A DNA stretch of 46,254 nucleotides from Chrysochromulina tobinii (taxonomy: Eukaryota; Haptophyta; Prymnesiales; Chrysochromulinaceae), in the NCBI GenBank assembly GCA_001275005.1, contig JWZX01003119.1:1-46254 (forward strand), read 5' to 3'. A program made the position numbers and the translations under genes. Shown here piece by piece: positions 1 to 9,019 of this stretch. Position 1 is the stretch's first letter. The number at the start of each line of letters is the position of its first letter. The notes beneath the pieces were generated by a model. That model had not been told where the DNA came from, ran no database searches, and saw only the letters and a list, made by a program, of their open reading frames with translations.

Positions 1-275
1 CCGGCAGCGACGCAGAACGGGGCCAGAACGGTGCGCATGAAAAAGTTGGTTAGTGGACCCCGGAACGCTCACAGAACGGACGTTGTGATACCGCGAGATA
101 GACGGGCCAGCACCGGGCGCCCATTCAACTGTATCCGACAGTCTCCGGTGAGCCCCGCCAGATTTTGCACGTGGATGAGATGGATCTTCCGCCTCTCGCA
201 CCCGCACCTCTCGCGGCCAACGCCTGACGCGACGCTCGTCCTCGCAGTCCTCGCGCAATTGAGGCACGCGTTGGT

Positions 276-1319
276 CTACGCTTTCACGACGCGGTAGTAC
301 GTGGTGCCTTCGCTCATGAAGCTCTTATCGTCAGTGTACACGTACGTATCGGTTGTGGCCGCGAACGTGATCTTCTTGTACTCGTTCGTGTACGTGAACG
401 CCTCTTTGACCGAGTCCCATCGATAGATGTCATATGTGGCACCCGGGGTCAGTTCATAGGCCGTGAGCGTGCCAGCGAGCGGTTCGGGCTTCTCACCGCT
501 GCGCGTGTCAGGCTCGCGCTCCCACGGTTGGATCTTCAGCGCCGCTAGCTGGTAGGGCTTGGGATCCTGGGTGAACCCCTTGGCCGCCCAACCAAATCCG
601 TAAGGGTTGCCCACACCGTACGAGTACTCGCCGCAGTCAGCGGGCTTGCCCATGCCGGCCCACTTACACGGGAGGGTGGAGATGGGCCGATGGACGGTGT
701 TGACGCCGCCATCGGTGAAGTGGACCACCACGTCGTCATCGTAGACGGTCGTGTCGTTGAGCGGGTGGTTTGACTGGATGCCAATGACGGGCTCGACGTG
801 GCCATACATACCCGCCGGCGGCACGAGATTGTAGATGGGATAATCCTGGCCGCTCCACATAATCATCCACGCAACCACGTGGCCCTGCACGAGCTGCGCC
901 TTGAGCCACTTGGCATACGCGGCAGTCTGCGGAACTGGCTCTTTGTTAAAATCAAAGGCGTCGTACTCGATCTTCAGGTTCTTCCAAGCCTCATCAATAT
1001 TGCAGGACAGGATCTCGCTATCGTGCCCACCGCAGTTGTGAGTATGGTCGCGGACCTGCTGCTGCGAGATCCAGGCACCTTTTGACAGGACGGCGCGCTG
1101 CGTCGCCCAGGAGCCGCAGTAGCCGCCCGCGTCATTCCATTGATAGCCGGGCTGAATATCTGCAATCCGCTCATACATCGAGTTGGGCTTGTTGCATTGG
1201 CCGTTCGCGCAAAGGGTGGTCTCGTTGATCCACGACGGAAACGGCATCGCGACCGCGCCGCAGAGCAGCGTGAGGTACACTGGCAACATCATCATCAATC
1301 CAGTTGGTCCTTTGTCCAA
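276..1319 (-). CDS. Secreted papain/C39-fold cysteine peptidase-like protein
   Basis: A 347-residue protein, probably secreted. Residues 9-25 form a hydrophobic signal peptide after a short N-terminus (Met9 is an alternative start), with a likely cut near the Ala-Val-Ala before MPFPSW. Residues 65-72 (GGYCGSWA) resemble the papain active-site block, making Cys68 the candidate nucleophile. GHVEPVIGI around His174 resembles the conserved His strand of papain and C39 peptidases. The oxyanion Gln normally 6 residues before the Cys is not obvious. Several further Cys in the mature part fit extracellular disulfides. The C-terminal ~80 residues (AGTLTAYELTPGATYDIYRWDS onward) look like a small beta domain. 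It lies head-to-head with the coiled-coil gene, 280 bp away. The peptidase fold is inferred from two motifs only; activity and substrate are unknown. Confidence 0.6.
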   Translation of the reverse strand: MDKGPTGLMMMLPVYLTLLCGAVAMPFPSWINETTLCANGQCNKPNSMYERIADIQPGYQWNDAGGYCGSWATQRAVLSKGAWISQQQVRDHTHNCGGHDSEILSCNIDEAWKNLKIEYDAFDFNKEPVPQTAAYAKWLKAQLVQGHVVAWMIMWSGQDYPIYNLVPPAGMYGHVEPVIGIQSNHPLNDTTVYDDDVVVHFTDGGVNTVHRPISTLPCKWAGMGKPADCGEYSYGVGNPYGFGWAAKGFTQDPKPYQLAALKIQPWEREPDTRSGEKPEPLAGTLTAYELTPGATYDIYRWDSVKEAFTYTNEYKKITFAATTDTYVYTDDKSFMSEGTTYYRVVKA

Positions 1320-1599
1320 CTCTTTGTCCCCCTGACACTATAGCCGCGCGTCGGAAGCGCCGACGAGACCGACTTCTGTGAATTGGAAAAGCGCCCCGTC
1401 CGAGGCGCGGCGCCTGGGTCGTCCTTGCCTCAAACAGCCTCGAGGCCTGCAGCCTGTTTGGGTTAAGGGGTGAAGCGTCTCTGGCGCGCTGTGTTGTCAA
1501 GTATTGTCGCCCCGCGGTTCGAGTTCAGCAAGCCCCGCCTTTCCTTCTTGGGTCTCGTGTTTTTATTGCTGATTCTCGCGTCTCCCTCTGCACTCGACA

Positions 1600-3268
1600 A
1601 TGAGCGACCGGAGGAGCGGAAAAAGCGTGCAACAGCTCTGGCTGTCGAAGCAACTTCATAGCACGATGCTGCAGAGCGATCTGTCAACAGACAGTGTCAG
1701 CGAGACAAACGATACTAGTATAGTTTTGGAGCCTGTCAAGGAGCATGCGCGATCGCTGATGGGGCGCACACTGAGCAGTCTCACCTTTCGTCGAGTCGCA
1801 GTCTCATCTTTCGGCTTTGCCAGCAACGACCCCGAGCATCCACCTGGGGATACTGATCCCGAACGATTACATCGGTCGATTTCCATGCCGCTGGCTGGAC
1901 TGCGACTCTCGCTGCGTGCCTCGCCAGCCAGGAGTCCCATGCCAACGAATTCGGCGCCCTCGAGCGTCGGCGGCGAGTTCGGCGGCAAAACTGTGCCCCC
2001 GAAGCTGTCCCCTAAGATCGGGGGCGCATTCGATGTGACGCAGGCGATGCTGCTGCGGGAGGCACAGGAAGCGCGCCAGCGCGCCGAGATGGAGCACGAG
2101 GCAGGCCTGCACGCCATTGCCGAGCTCGATGCGGAGCTCGAGGCGATGCACGCACGGCTGAAGGCCGAGCGTGAGGCGGCCGGGGCCGAGCTTGAAGCGA
2201 CACGCAAGGCGAGCGCGGCGCAGCTCGCGGCGGAGAGGAGCGGCACGAGACTGACGGCCGAGCAGAACGCTGCCAGTCACGAGCAGCTCAAGGCAAAAGT
2301 GGCGGAGCTCCAGAGGGCTCTAGAGCGGACCGCCCGGGCGGAGGCGGCCAAAGTGAAGGAATTGGAAGCCACCGATCGAGACGATGCGGCGTGGGAAGCT
2401 GAACGCTGAGAGGGAGGCGATGAAATGCGAGGCGGTCCTGGCCGCGGAGGTGGCCAGACACAAGGACCGGGTGGCGGAGCTGCAAAAGGCTTTCGAGGCC
2501 GCCCGGGCGGAGGCGACCAAGGTGGAACACTTGGAGGCCACCATCGAGGCGATGCGGCAGAAGAGATTTAGCGTGGAGATGGAGGCCATGAAACGCGAGG
2601 CAGCCGCTGCCGCAGAGGTGACCGCCCTTATTAAGAGCAAGGAGCTGGCCGATAACATGTACATGAACTCGCTGCGCGAGATTATGCGCACGTCCGCCAA
2701 CGAGGCGCAGCGCGACAAGGATGCTGCCATCGCAAGCCTGCGCATCGAGTACGAAAAGAAGTTCAATTTACTCAAGACGCGCGTGCGGACGATGATGCAT
2801 CAGCGCGAGGTGGGCTCAGCAGGTTCTTATCGGGGAAGCAGCAGCCCCTTTTCGTCGAGAACGTCGACGATCGCCGACGAAGATGATCTGTTCCTCATGT
2901 TGGAGGAGGAGGCGCCCTCTGCCGCCCAGCCCTCCGCCGCCGAATCCTCCGTCGCCCAGCCCTCCGCACGGTGGCAACATGGGTGGCCCTCCGCTGCCCA
3001 GCCCTCCGCCACCCACGAGCCCTCAGCCACCCAGCCCTCAACCCAGCCGAACATTCAGGTGTGGGCAGGCAGCTTCGTCCCCGGGATGCCACGCCCTATT
3101 GTGCAGGAGATGAATGAGCGCGGGGAGCTGGAGCATCCCCCACGTGGGCTTGCCCACGAGGAGGAGTCCGCCTCTGCGTCCTCAGGTTCGAGCCCGGCCG
3201 CCGCCTTCTTCTATTCGCTCGGCGTGCCGGGACTATCCAGACCCTCGCTCGGGCTTACCGGCTTATAG
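1600..3268 (+). CDS. Coiled-coil protein, reading frame broken by one base
   Basis: Two overlapping frames (1600-2409 and 2384-3268) make one protein of about 555 residues if one base is skipped. The first part has a Ser/Pro-rich head, then a long Glu/Ala/Lys/Arg heptad-rich coiled coil (from about residue 145) that continues in the second frame. An internal duplication locates the break: the segment around 2361-2390 aligns with 2530-2556, except for an extra G at 2374 (ACCGATCGAG against ACCATCGAG). Skipping that G gives TIETMRR matching TIEAMRQ in the second copy, and AEREAMK matching VEMEAMK further on. After the coil comes a low-complexity Pro/Ser/Ala/Gln segment (about 2920-3050) and an acidic tail. 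No catalytic domain is recognised. The break may be an assembly error, a real lesion or recoding. Function unknown; a cytoskeletal role is only a guess. Confidence 0.6.
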
Positions 3269-3788
3269 CATGCTTGAGACCAGCATATCATCATCATGCG
3301 GTATCAGCATGCCATCACAAGGGCTTCAACTTGTGAATTAGTGATGCGTGCGGCTGCAGGACAGTTTGGACAATCACACAAGCTTGACCGATTCGCATCC
3401 TTGGAACATTGCACAATCTCGCTGAATAGGGACCCGCAGTAGGGAGTAGCAGTAGGCAACAGCCGGTCCATTGCGGCGGTCAGACGTCAGTCGACTCCGA
3501 GGTACACAAGGAGCAGCAGCAGGAGAGGGAGGAGTGTCCATAGAGTCCAACACGGAGAGTCCATTACGGGAGTTTAGTGCTTACATTGCGCCGATCAGAT
3601 ACAACGTGTTTTAGATCGAGGACGCAGCGGGGCGGAGGCCAAAAAATCGTTCGATTCGAAATCATACAAATGCGCTTAGCGGTATACTTTGAGTAGGATC
3701 GATTTCATAAGTAATTCCCAGTAATTCCTCAAAGAATGGTGAGCTGCTGAGAAACTCTCTGTGTCTGAGCTCGAACAGAAACCTCGCG
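3269..3788. other. Intergenic, no gene seen
   Basis: This is the 3' flank of the coiled-coil gene and the 5' flank of the plastid gene. No ORF with homology, RNA gene or clear repeat was seen. Its 3' part is more AT-rich (3590-3720) and probably holds the promoter of the plastid gene. Confidence 0.5.
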
Positions 3789-4435
3789 ATGCTTCGATGT
3801 GCAATTCTTGTTGCCGCCGTGCTGCCTCTGGCCGAGGCGTTCGCGCCCGCGGCCCGTGCGCCGCTCCGCCTCGCGCGCGCCCGGTCGGCAGCCGCCTCTT
3901 CGAAACCGCTCATTTCGATGAACGACTCGGGTGAGGGTGCGGGCTTCTCGCTGCCCTTCTTTGGTGGCAAGCGGCAGGCTGGTGAGAAGGAGGTGGCAGG
4001 CTGCGGAGGAGGAGAAGATGACGATCGAGAAGGTGGCCTCGTTCGGCATCGCTGGTGTGCTGTCGATCGCCGTCGCCGAAACGGTCTTCTGGGTGCTGTC
4101 CTTCCCGACCTCTGAGCTGCTATACTATTCGTCCACTGGCGAATGGATTGATCTTCTGACGCAGGAGGGCCAGATAAAATTCCTCGCTTTCACGGTGCGC
4201 TCAGCGCCGTGCACGAGCACGCCCACGTGCCATCGCGCCACTCCTCTGCATGCAAACACTCACGCGCTGCGTGTCTGCCAAGTGGACGCAGGCGGGCTGG
4301 GGTGCACTCGGCGGTGTCATTGCGCAATATCGCACCGTGCTCACCGCCGCGGCGATGACGCCCTGGATGGACAGGGTCGTGGTGCAGCCATACATAAAGC
4401 CGGCGCTCGACAAGATGAAGAACAAGGATGCGTGA
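3789..4435 (+). CDS. Small plastid-targeted membrane protein, unknown function
   Basis: The N-terminus (MLRCAILVAAVLPLAEAFAP) is a textbook bipartite plastid leader of a secondary red plastid: a signal peptide, then A-FAP and an Arg/Ser/Ala-rich transit part. The mature part has a hydrophobic segment (FGIAGVLSIAVAETVFWVL), then STGEWIDLL and, after an intron, a second conserved stretch ending MTPWMDRVVVQPYIKP. About 185 residues in all. Exon 1 is 3789-4194, intron 4195-4282 (GT-AG, phase 0), exon 2 4283-4435. Within exon 1 the frame moves by one base somewhere in 3983-4017: the leader is in one frame and the AEEEKMTIEKV stretch in the next. No GT-AG intron of the right length fits there, so this is an indel, recoding or an unusual splice. 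The family name is not recognised. Confidence 0.6.
4195..4282 (+). other. Spliceosomal intron with a possible diverged introner-like 3' end
   Basis: An 88-bp GT-AG intron joins FLAFT to WTQAGWG in phase 0. The last 37 bases start CTGCATGCAA and then CTCAC. This resembles, at a similar distance from the splice site, the 3' module seen in introns at 36726, 40677, 41659 and 42128. The pyrimidine tract is weak. Confidence 0.5.
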
Positions 4436-4621
4436 GAGCGCGTGTGCACCCGGCCGCATGCGAGGAGAGGTTTGCATGGTGCATCGCCTATCGGCGCCCG
4501 TCTCTCAACCCTCCAAAGAGCCGCCACAGGATGTGCGTCTCCAGTAGGGACACGCCTAGTAGGATGGGGGTGTTTGTACTGTCCGAATCGTTGCGCAAAA
4601 ACGCTCGAGACGGCGTTTTGC

Positions 4622-6673
4622 ATGCCGCGATCGCATTCGTGGACACCCGTGGCGTGGCTCTTGCCGTTGGCGGCTTTGGGGCTTATTGCGTCGGCGAGCG
4701 CGCAATTCACCGTGCAAGTATTGATCGAGCCCACCATCGATGCGTCCAGGGTGCAAGCCGCCGTTGTTACGCTTTCCGGTCCGGGCTCCGACCCTATGAT
4801 GAAGTGGCCCACGGGTGAGCGCTTTCGCGACGGTTTCATCGACGGGTCCAAGGGGCTCGTGCGCTTCAACCGGCCGCTCGGCATCGCCTCCGGACCAGGG
4901 GGTGTGTACGTGGCCGACTCGCGCAATCATGCGATTCGTCAGGTGTTCGACAGCGGCAGCACCAAGACCATAGCTGGCGGCCGAGGTGCCGGCTTTGCCG
5001 ACGGTTTGGGCGAGAATGCGAAATTCTTCAACCCGTGCGGTATCGCCGTGGGCCCGATCGGCGAGATTTACGTGGCCGACACGGGCAATAACGCTATTCG
5101 GAGAATCTACCGCGGCAGAGTGACGACGCTGTACAGGGGCGTGACAGGTTACGGGGTTGAGAGCGGCTCGGAGGTGCTCTCTGCGGGAGCGGAGTCCCGG
5201 GCGGTGCACGTGAACGGGTTGGCCGCAGCGACGTCTCCCCCACCCACGTCGTACACGTATGGAGATCCGACCTCATTCGGCGAGCCCAGCACGCCGCCGC
5301 CGCCGCCGCCGCCGCCGTTGCCTGATGAGCGTCCTCAGGGGCTCTGGAATCCGCAGGGGGTCGCCGTGTGGCCGCAGAGTGCGCACGGCGACGTGGTCTT
5401 GCTGGTGGCCGACACGGACAACCACCGGGTGGTCGCGCTCACGCCACCGCGCGGGTGTGTGGCCGAATCACCCTTTTGCATTCACAGTGAATGGTCTGCG
5501 TCTCTCTTTGCTGGCAGTGGCTCCGCGGGATTTGCAGACGGCATGGGGCCGGCGGCGCAGTTCCGCTACCCCAAGGGCATCGCCCTGTGCCCGTTCGAGG
5601 GGCAGTATCAGCTGCTCGTGGCCGACTCAGGCAACAACGCCATCCGTGTGGCGACAATGCCCTCGTCGACCGTGTATGACTTTGACCAGTTCCTAGGACC
5701 GCCCCCGCCCTCGCCTCCGCCGCCGCCAGTCTCGTCGCCCCCACCGCCGCCCAGTCCGCCGCCGGTGGCAGTGGTGTTTTGCCTGCCGCTCTTCACCGCG
5801 AACGGGACCTTCCTCAACCTGACCGTAGCGTACGCGAACCTCTACGCACTGCGAGCCGCAGCTCAGCGAGGCAACCGCACTGTGCAGACAGCCCTTTTGA
5901 GTGAGATCGAAGCTGCCGGCCCGCGAGGGGCTCGCTTCACTTTCGTCAACGGCACCGAGCTGTTCCGGCTCAACTTCTGCAACAACGGCACTGGCACCAT
6001 CTGCACCAACGTCAACGGCAGGCCCGTCTGCTCTGTGCTTCCGCGGCCGAATGTAACGGTCGTGCCGCCGATGCGGCCGCCGTCCATGCCGCCGCCACCG
6101 CCACCACCGCCGGAGCCTTCTCCGCCGCCGCCGCCGCCGCCGGCCAGTGTGGGTACCGTGCGCACCCTCTCGGGAGATGGCGCCCCTGGCGACCTCGACT
6201 CACGCACTCGGCGCGAGAAGCCCCGGGCTTCGTTGCTTCTCGTGACGCGCCTCGCCGCGCGCTTTGCTCTACCCAGTGGCGTCGCGTGTGACGCGGGCTA
6301 TGGCGGGGCGATCGTCGCCGATTACGCCAACCATCGCATACGGCAAGTGAATCGAGAGGGAGTCACTGTGACTGTGGCAGGCTACCGAGCCGAGGGTGAA
6401 TCCGACGGGCGTGGCGCAGGTGCACGCTTCCGCGGCCCCGCAGCCATCACGCGACATGCTGGCAAGTACCTCGTGGTTGAGGCGGAAAACGCCGACATTC
6501 GACTCGTGTCGCTTCAAGAAGGCGAGCTCCGCGAAGGCCAAGCATCGACCACCACGTCCGTAGACGTGGGCATGATCACCGGGAACATCATCTGGCCGCT
6601 TTTGCTCATCGGTCTGCTCGCGTACGCCTATCTACGCTACGCTGCGTGGAGGAAGGCGAGGTGGGACTTGTAA
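4622..6673 (+). CDS. NHL-repeat type I membrane protein with proline-rich spacers
   Basis: Met at 4622 is chosen because it begins a clear signal peptide (WTPVAWLLPLAALGLIASASA) ending near A-QF; the upstream in-frame ATG-less extension to 4442 has no such logic. The 683-residue product has about six NHL-type repeats, with signatures such as GVYVADSRNHAIRQV, EIYVADTGNNAIRRI, LLVADTDNHRVVAL, LLVADSGNNAIRVA and AIVADYANHRIRQV. These normally build a beta-propeller for protein or ligand contact. Three proline-rich spacers (about 5290-5330, 5700-5765, 6060-6150; PPPSPPPP type) interrupt the propeller and resemble hydroxyproline-rich linkers of algal surface proteins. A single transmembrane helix (NIIWPLLLIGLLAYAYL) lies near the C-terminus, followed by a short basic tail. 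Most of the protein would be extracellular or lumenal. Ligand unknown. Confidence 0.75.
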   Translation: MPRSHSWTPVAWLLPLAALGLIASASAQFTVQVLIEPTIDASRVQAAVVTLSGPGSDPMMKWPTGERFRDGFIDGSKGLVRFNRPLGIASGPGGVYVADSRNHAIRQVFDSGSTKTIAGGRGAGFADGLGENAKFFNPCGIAVGPIGEIYVADTGNNAIRRIYRGRVTTLYRGVTGYGVESGSEVLSAGAESRAVHVNGLAAATSPPPTSYTYGDPTSFGEPSTPPPPPPPPLPDERPQGLWNPQGVAVWPQSAHGDVVLLVADTDNHRVVALTPPRGCVAESPFCIHSEWSASLFAGSGSAGFADGMGPAAQFRYPKGIALCPFEGQYQLLVADSGNNAIRVATMPSSTVYDFDQFLGPPPPSPPPPPVSSPPPPPSPPPVAVVFCLPLFTANGTFLNLTVAYANLYALRAAAQRGNRTVQTALLSEIEAAGPRGARFTFVNGTELFRLNFCNNGTGTICTNVNGRPVCSVLPRPNVTVVPPMRPPSMPPPPPPPPEPSPPPPPPPASVGTVRTLSGDGAPGDLDSRTRREKPRASLLLVTRLAARFALPSGVACDAGYGGAIVADYANHRIRQVNREGVTVTVAGYRAEGESDGRGAGARFRGPAAITRHAGKYLVVEAENADIRLVSLQEGELREGQASTTTSVDVGMITGNIIWPLLLIGLLAYAYLRYAAWRKARWDL

Positions 6674-6988
6674 CATACGCTCGAGGCTAACCTCTGTCTC
6701 CTCTCCTTCTCCTCCTCGGCTAGGCCATGGGCTGTGGGCGCATACCTCCTCCAATCCTCCACCACTTCGCGGTTGATCTCCGTCTCTGTGCTCAACGAGA
6801 AGAACGCAGCGCCACACCGAGAACTTAGTTAATAGTCGTTACGCAATTCAAAATGGCGATTTCAAAATTGTAGACCGAACGATTGTTCAGGTTCGGTTGG
6901 GTGACGTCAAGTTTCATCACCACCCCCGGACCCCTTCGAGAGCTTAGCCCCACACCGCCGAGCCCAAGTGTGCACAGCACAACGGCCA
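6674..6988. other. Intergenic between convergent genes
   Basis: 3' ends of the NHL gene (+) and the ALKBH7-like gene (-) face each other here. A short inverted repeat (CCGAAC, 10-base loop, GTTCGG) lies near 6875-6897, and a palindromic TGACGTCA at 6902-6909. Neither can be given a function. Confidence 0.4.
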
Positions 6989-7666
6989 TCACGCGTTCCC
7001 AGCAGTCCCACTCTGTTTGTCAGGCGGAAGATCGCGGAAAATGACGGCGAGCCTCCGCCCCGCTCGCACAGGCACCGCTGCTCTGCTGTCCGCTGGCCAC
7101 CACTCCGCTGCATCCCGTGGTATGGCGTGCGCCCATTCATACCGTGCCTCCCCATGCAAGACGTACAGCGATCGCCGCGGCAGCCAGAGCGGCAACCACA
7201 CCTGCTGCTCCTGATCCTTCTCCCAGTGCAGAGTCATAACCGCGTCACTGAGCAGAGACAGCCCGACGATGTACGCGCCTGAATACTCAATGTGGTCCAC
7301 GTGTCGCCGAATGAAGCCCGTGGGCGCGAGATCAAGCAGGTGCGCTGGCTGCAGCGTGCAGTCCGCGGGGAAAATGGCGGCCGTCAGGCGCTGCAGTGCC
7401 GTACGTGACGTTTCCGAAAAGGAGCTCAGAGACTTTTGCATCTCGCGATAGCCCACAATCACGTTGTCAAAATGGCCTTCCTCAAAGGCCTTCCGCTTGA
7501 AGAAGCGATCTGCATCCGCTACGAGTGCCGCCTCCTCATCGGTGGTCACGGCGTCGCGATACACACGCAATGGCGGCGCTTGCCGCACACCGAGCGGGCG
7601 AACCGCACCGATCAACGAGGCGTCAGGCTGGGCGGTGACAGTGAATCGGCGCACACGCTGCCGCAT
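6989..7666 (-). CDS. ALKBH7: ALKBH7-like 2-oxoglutarate/Fe(II) dioxygenase
   Basis: AlkB-type double-stranded beta-helix dioxygenase of the ALKBH7 branch. Counting from the ATG at 7666 (225 aa), the Fe(II) ligands are His122 and Asp124 (RRHVDHIEYSG) and His180 (YEWAHAI). RRLAVIFR supplies the 2-oxoglutarate-binding Arg. IVGLSLLSDAVMTL and PRRSLYVLHGEARY match the ALKBH7 pattern (SIEYSG, GLSLLS, GSLYILxGxARY). Family members are mitochondrial and act on mitochondrial RNA and in alkylation-induced necrosis. MRQRVRRFTVTA is Arg-rich and free of acids like a mitochondrial presequence, which favours 7666. An upstream in-frame Met at 7798 would add 44 residues and cut the gap to the divergent FCP gene to 52 bp. 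No intron. Confidence 0.85.
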   Translation of the reverse strand: MRQRVRRFTVTAQPDASLIGAVRPLGVRQAPPLRVYRDAVTTDEEAALVADADRFFKRKAFEEGHFDNVIVGYREMQKSLSSFSETSRTALQRLTAAIFPADCTLQPAHLLDLAPTGFIRRHVDHIEYSGAYIVGLSLLSDAVMTLHWEKDQEQQVWLPLWLPRRSLYVLHGEARYEWAHAIPRDAAEWWPADSRAAVPVRAGRRLAVIFRDLPPDKQSGTAGNA

Positions 7667-7850
7667 GCCCGGGCCGACGCTACGCGTTTTGTAGTACTGT
7701 TTTGTAGTGTGAAAAGGTGTACTTTTGACAGCATCTTTTTGTGTGTTTGAGTCACATCCTCCAGCTGACCGTTTGGTGTGCGCAAAAACGCCTACCACGA
7801 CGCGCCACCTAAATTGACTCTGAGCTCATTTACGCAGATTCGCCCCGATA
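7667..7850. promoter_or_regulatory. Probable shared promoter, ALKBH7-like / FCP
   Basis: The 184 bp between two divergent starts must hold both promoters. It is clearly more AT-rich than the flanking coding sequence. No specific element is claimed. Confidence 0.45.
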
Positions 7851-8444
7851 ATGCTTGCGCTCTCTACTTCTGCCTTCGCCTTCCAGGCGCCGATGCTGCA
7901 GCCGACACGCGCGATGCGTGCCGCTGTCACGATGGGCGTGGCCGATTTGCCGGGTATCTCGACCGAGACCGGCAACAAGTTGTGGGACCCGCTGAAGCTC
8001 TCGGAGAAGATGGATGAGTCGAACCTCAAACTCGTGCGCGCTGCAGAGCTCAAGCACTGCCGTGTCGCGATGCTCGCGACGGTCGGCTGGGCGTGGACGG
8101 CGACGGGCACCCACTTCGAGGGCATGCTCTCGTTCAACCCGCCCGTTTCCTTCGCCGACGCTGCCGCTGCTGGCAACCCGCTGCTCGCGGCTGCCATGGT
8201 GCCTGGCTTTGGCATCTGGCAGATGATCCTCGCCATCGGCGGGCTGGAGATCTATTGGGAGAAGAAGTACCCCGCGACCGAGTTCGGTGGCAACTTTGGC
8301 GTGCCCGCCGTTACGCAGGACCCGAAGAAGCTCAAGTTCTTCCAGGACGCCGAGCTCAAGAACGGTCGGCTGGCGATGATCGGCATCATCTCGTTTGCTA
8401 CCGCGGTGGCCGTACCGGGCTCCGTTCCGTTCTACCCCTTCTAG
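7851..8444 (+). CDS. Fucoxanthin-chlorophyll a/c light-harvesting protein
   Basis: LHC-superfamily antenna protein of the thylakoid, 197 residues, binding chlorophyll a/c and fucoxanthin-type carotenoids. The short leader (MLALSTSAFAF|QAP) has the Phe expected for import across a four-membrane plastid, and the mature protein probably begins near VTMGVADLPG. Helix B carries RAAELKHCRVAMLA (Glu66 and Arg71, the inter-helix ion-pair and chlorophyll-ligand pair). The C-terminal helix carries DAELKNGRLAMIG (Glu168, Arg173). The middle helix is MVPGFGIWQMILAIGGLEIYW. Length and the WDPLKLSE segment are usual for haptophyte and diatom FCPs. Intronless. Confidence 0.93.
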   Translation: MLALSTSAFAFQAPMLQPTRAMRAAVTMGVADLPGISTETGNKLWDPLKLSEKMDESNLKLVRAAELKHCRVAMLATVGWAWTATGTHFEGMLSFNPPVSFADAAAAGNPLLAAAMVPGFGIWQMILAIGGLEIYWEKKYPATEFGGNFGVPAVTQDPKKLKFFQDAELKNGRLAMIGIISFATAVAVPGSVPFYPF

Positions 8445-9019
8445 ATCACAGGCTCGTGACGATGGGTGCTCGCCACGACCGATAGGAAATGATGACTCAC
8501 CCCCATGCATGGGGGCTGAGAGCCCACCGTCGGCCCTCGGGGCTCGAGGATGGTCGCGTCCGAGGCGGTCCATATCTGGGCCTGGCGAGTGCCGACCGGT
8601 GCGTGTACTGTTGCGCAGCGTGCGCTGGCCTCACGTACTGATGTCTTTCTCATGCAACGCATACTAACAAAAGTCAAAACCGCGCGGCGGCATTTAATGT
8701 CGGCCGCGCTCAGAGTGCCGTAACCGCTCCAGCACGAGGGACCGGACTGGGACAGGAGCAGGACCGTTCGAGGTTCGTCTCCGCTCCACGAGGGACCGGA
8801 CAGAACAGGACCGATCGTCTCGACGAGGGGATAGCAGAGCGCGGTTCGCGGTCAGGCCGAGCCGAAAGAGCGCGGCGTCCCGAACGAGAAAGCCGCATCC
8901 AGGCTCCCTAGGCCGAGTAGTGCCAGGCGCACTGCCCGCACGAGCCCGGGGGGATAGGGGGGGTGGGGGTATGCCACTTGTCGAGTTTGTGTGTCAGTTG
9001 CTCATCTCACGCGATCTCA
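8445..9019. other. Intergenic with an imperfect 54-bp-spaced direct repeat
   Basis: Tail-to-tail space between the FCP gene (+) and the SPATA17 gene (-). The 15-mer CACGAGGGACCGGAC occurs at 8733-8747 and again at 8787-8801, inside longer imperfectly repeated flanks. No coding or RNA gene is recognised. Confidence 0.5.

Noticed and set aside
4442-4621. Longer N-terminus for the NHL protein
   Set aside because: The extra 60 residues have no targeting logic and precede a clear signal peptide starting at 4622.
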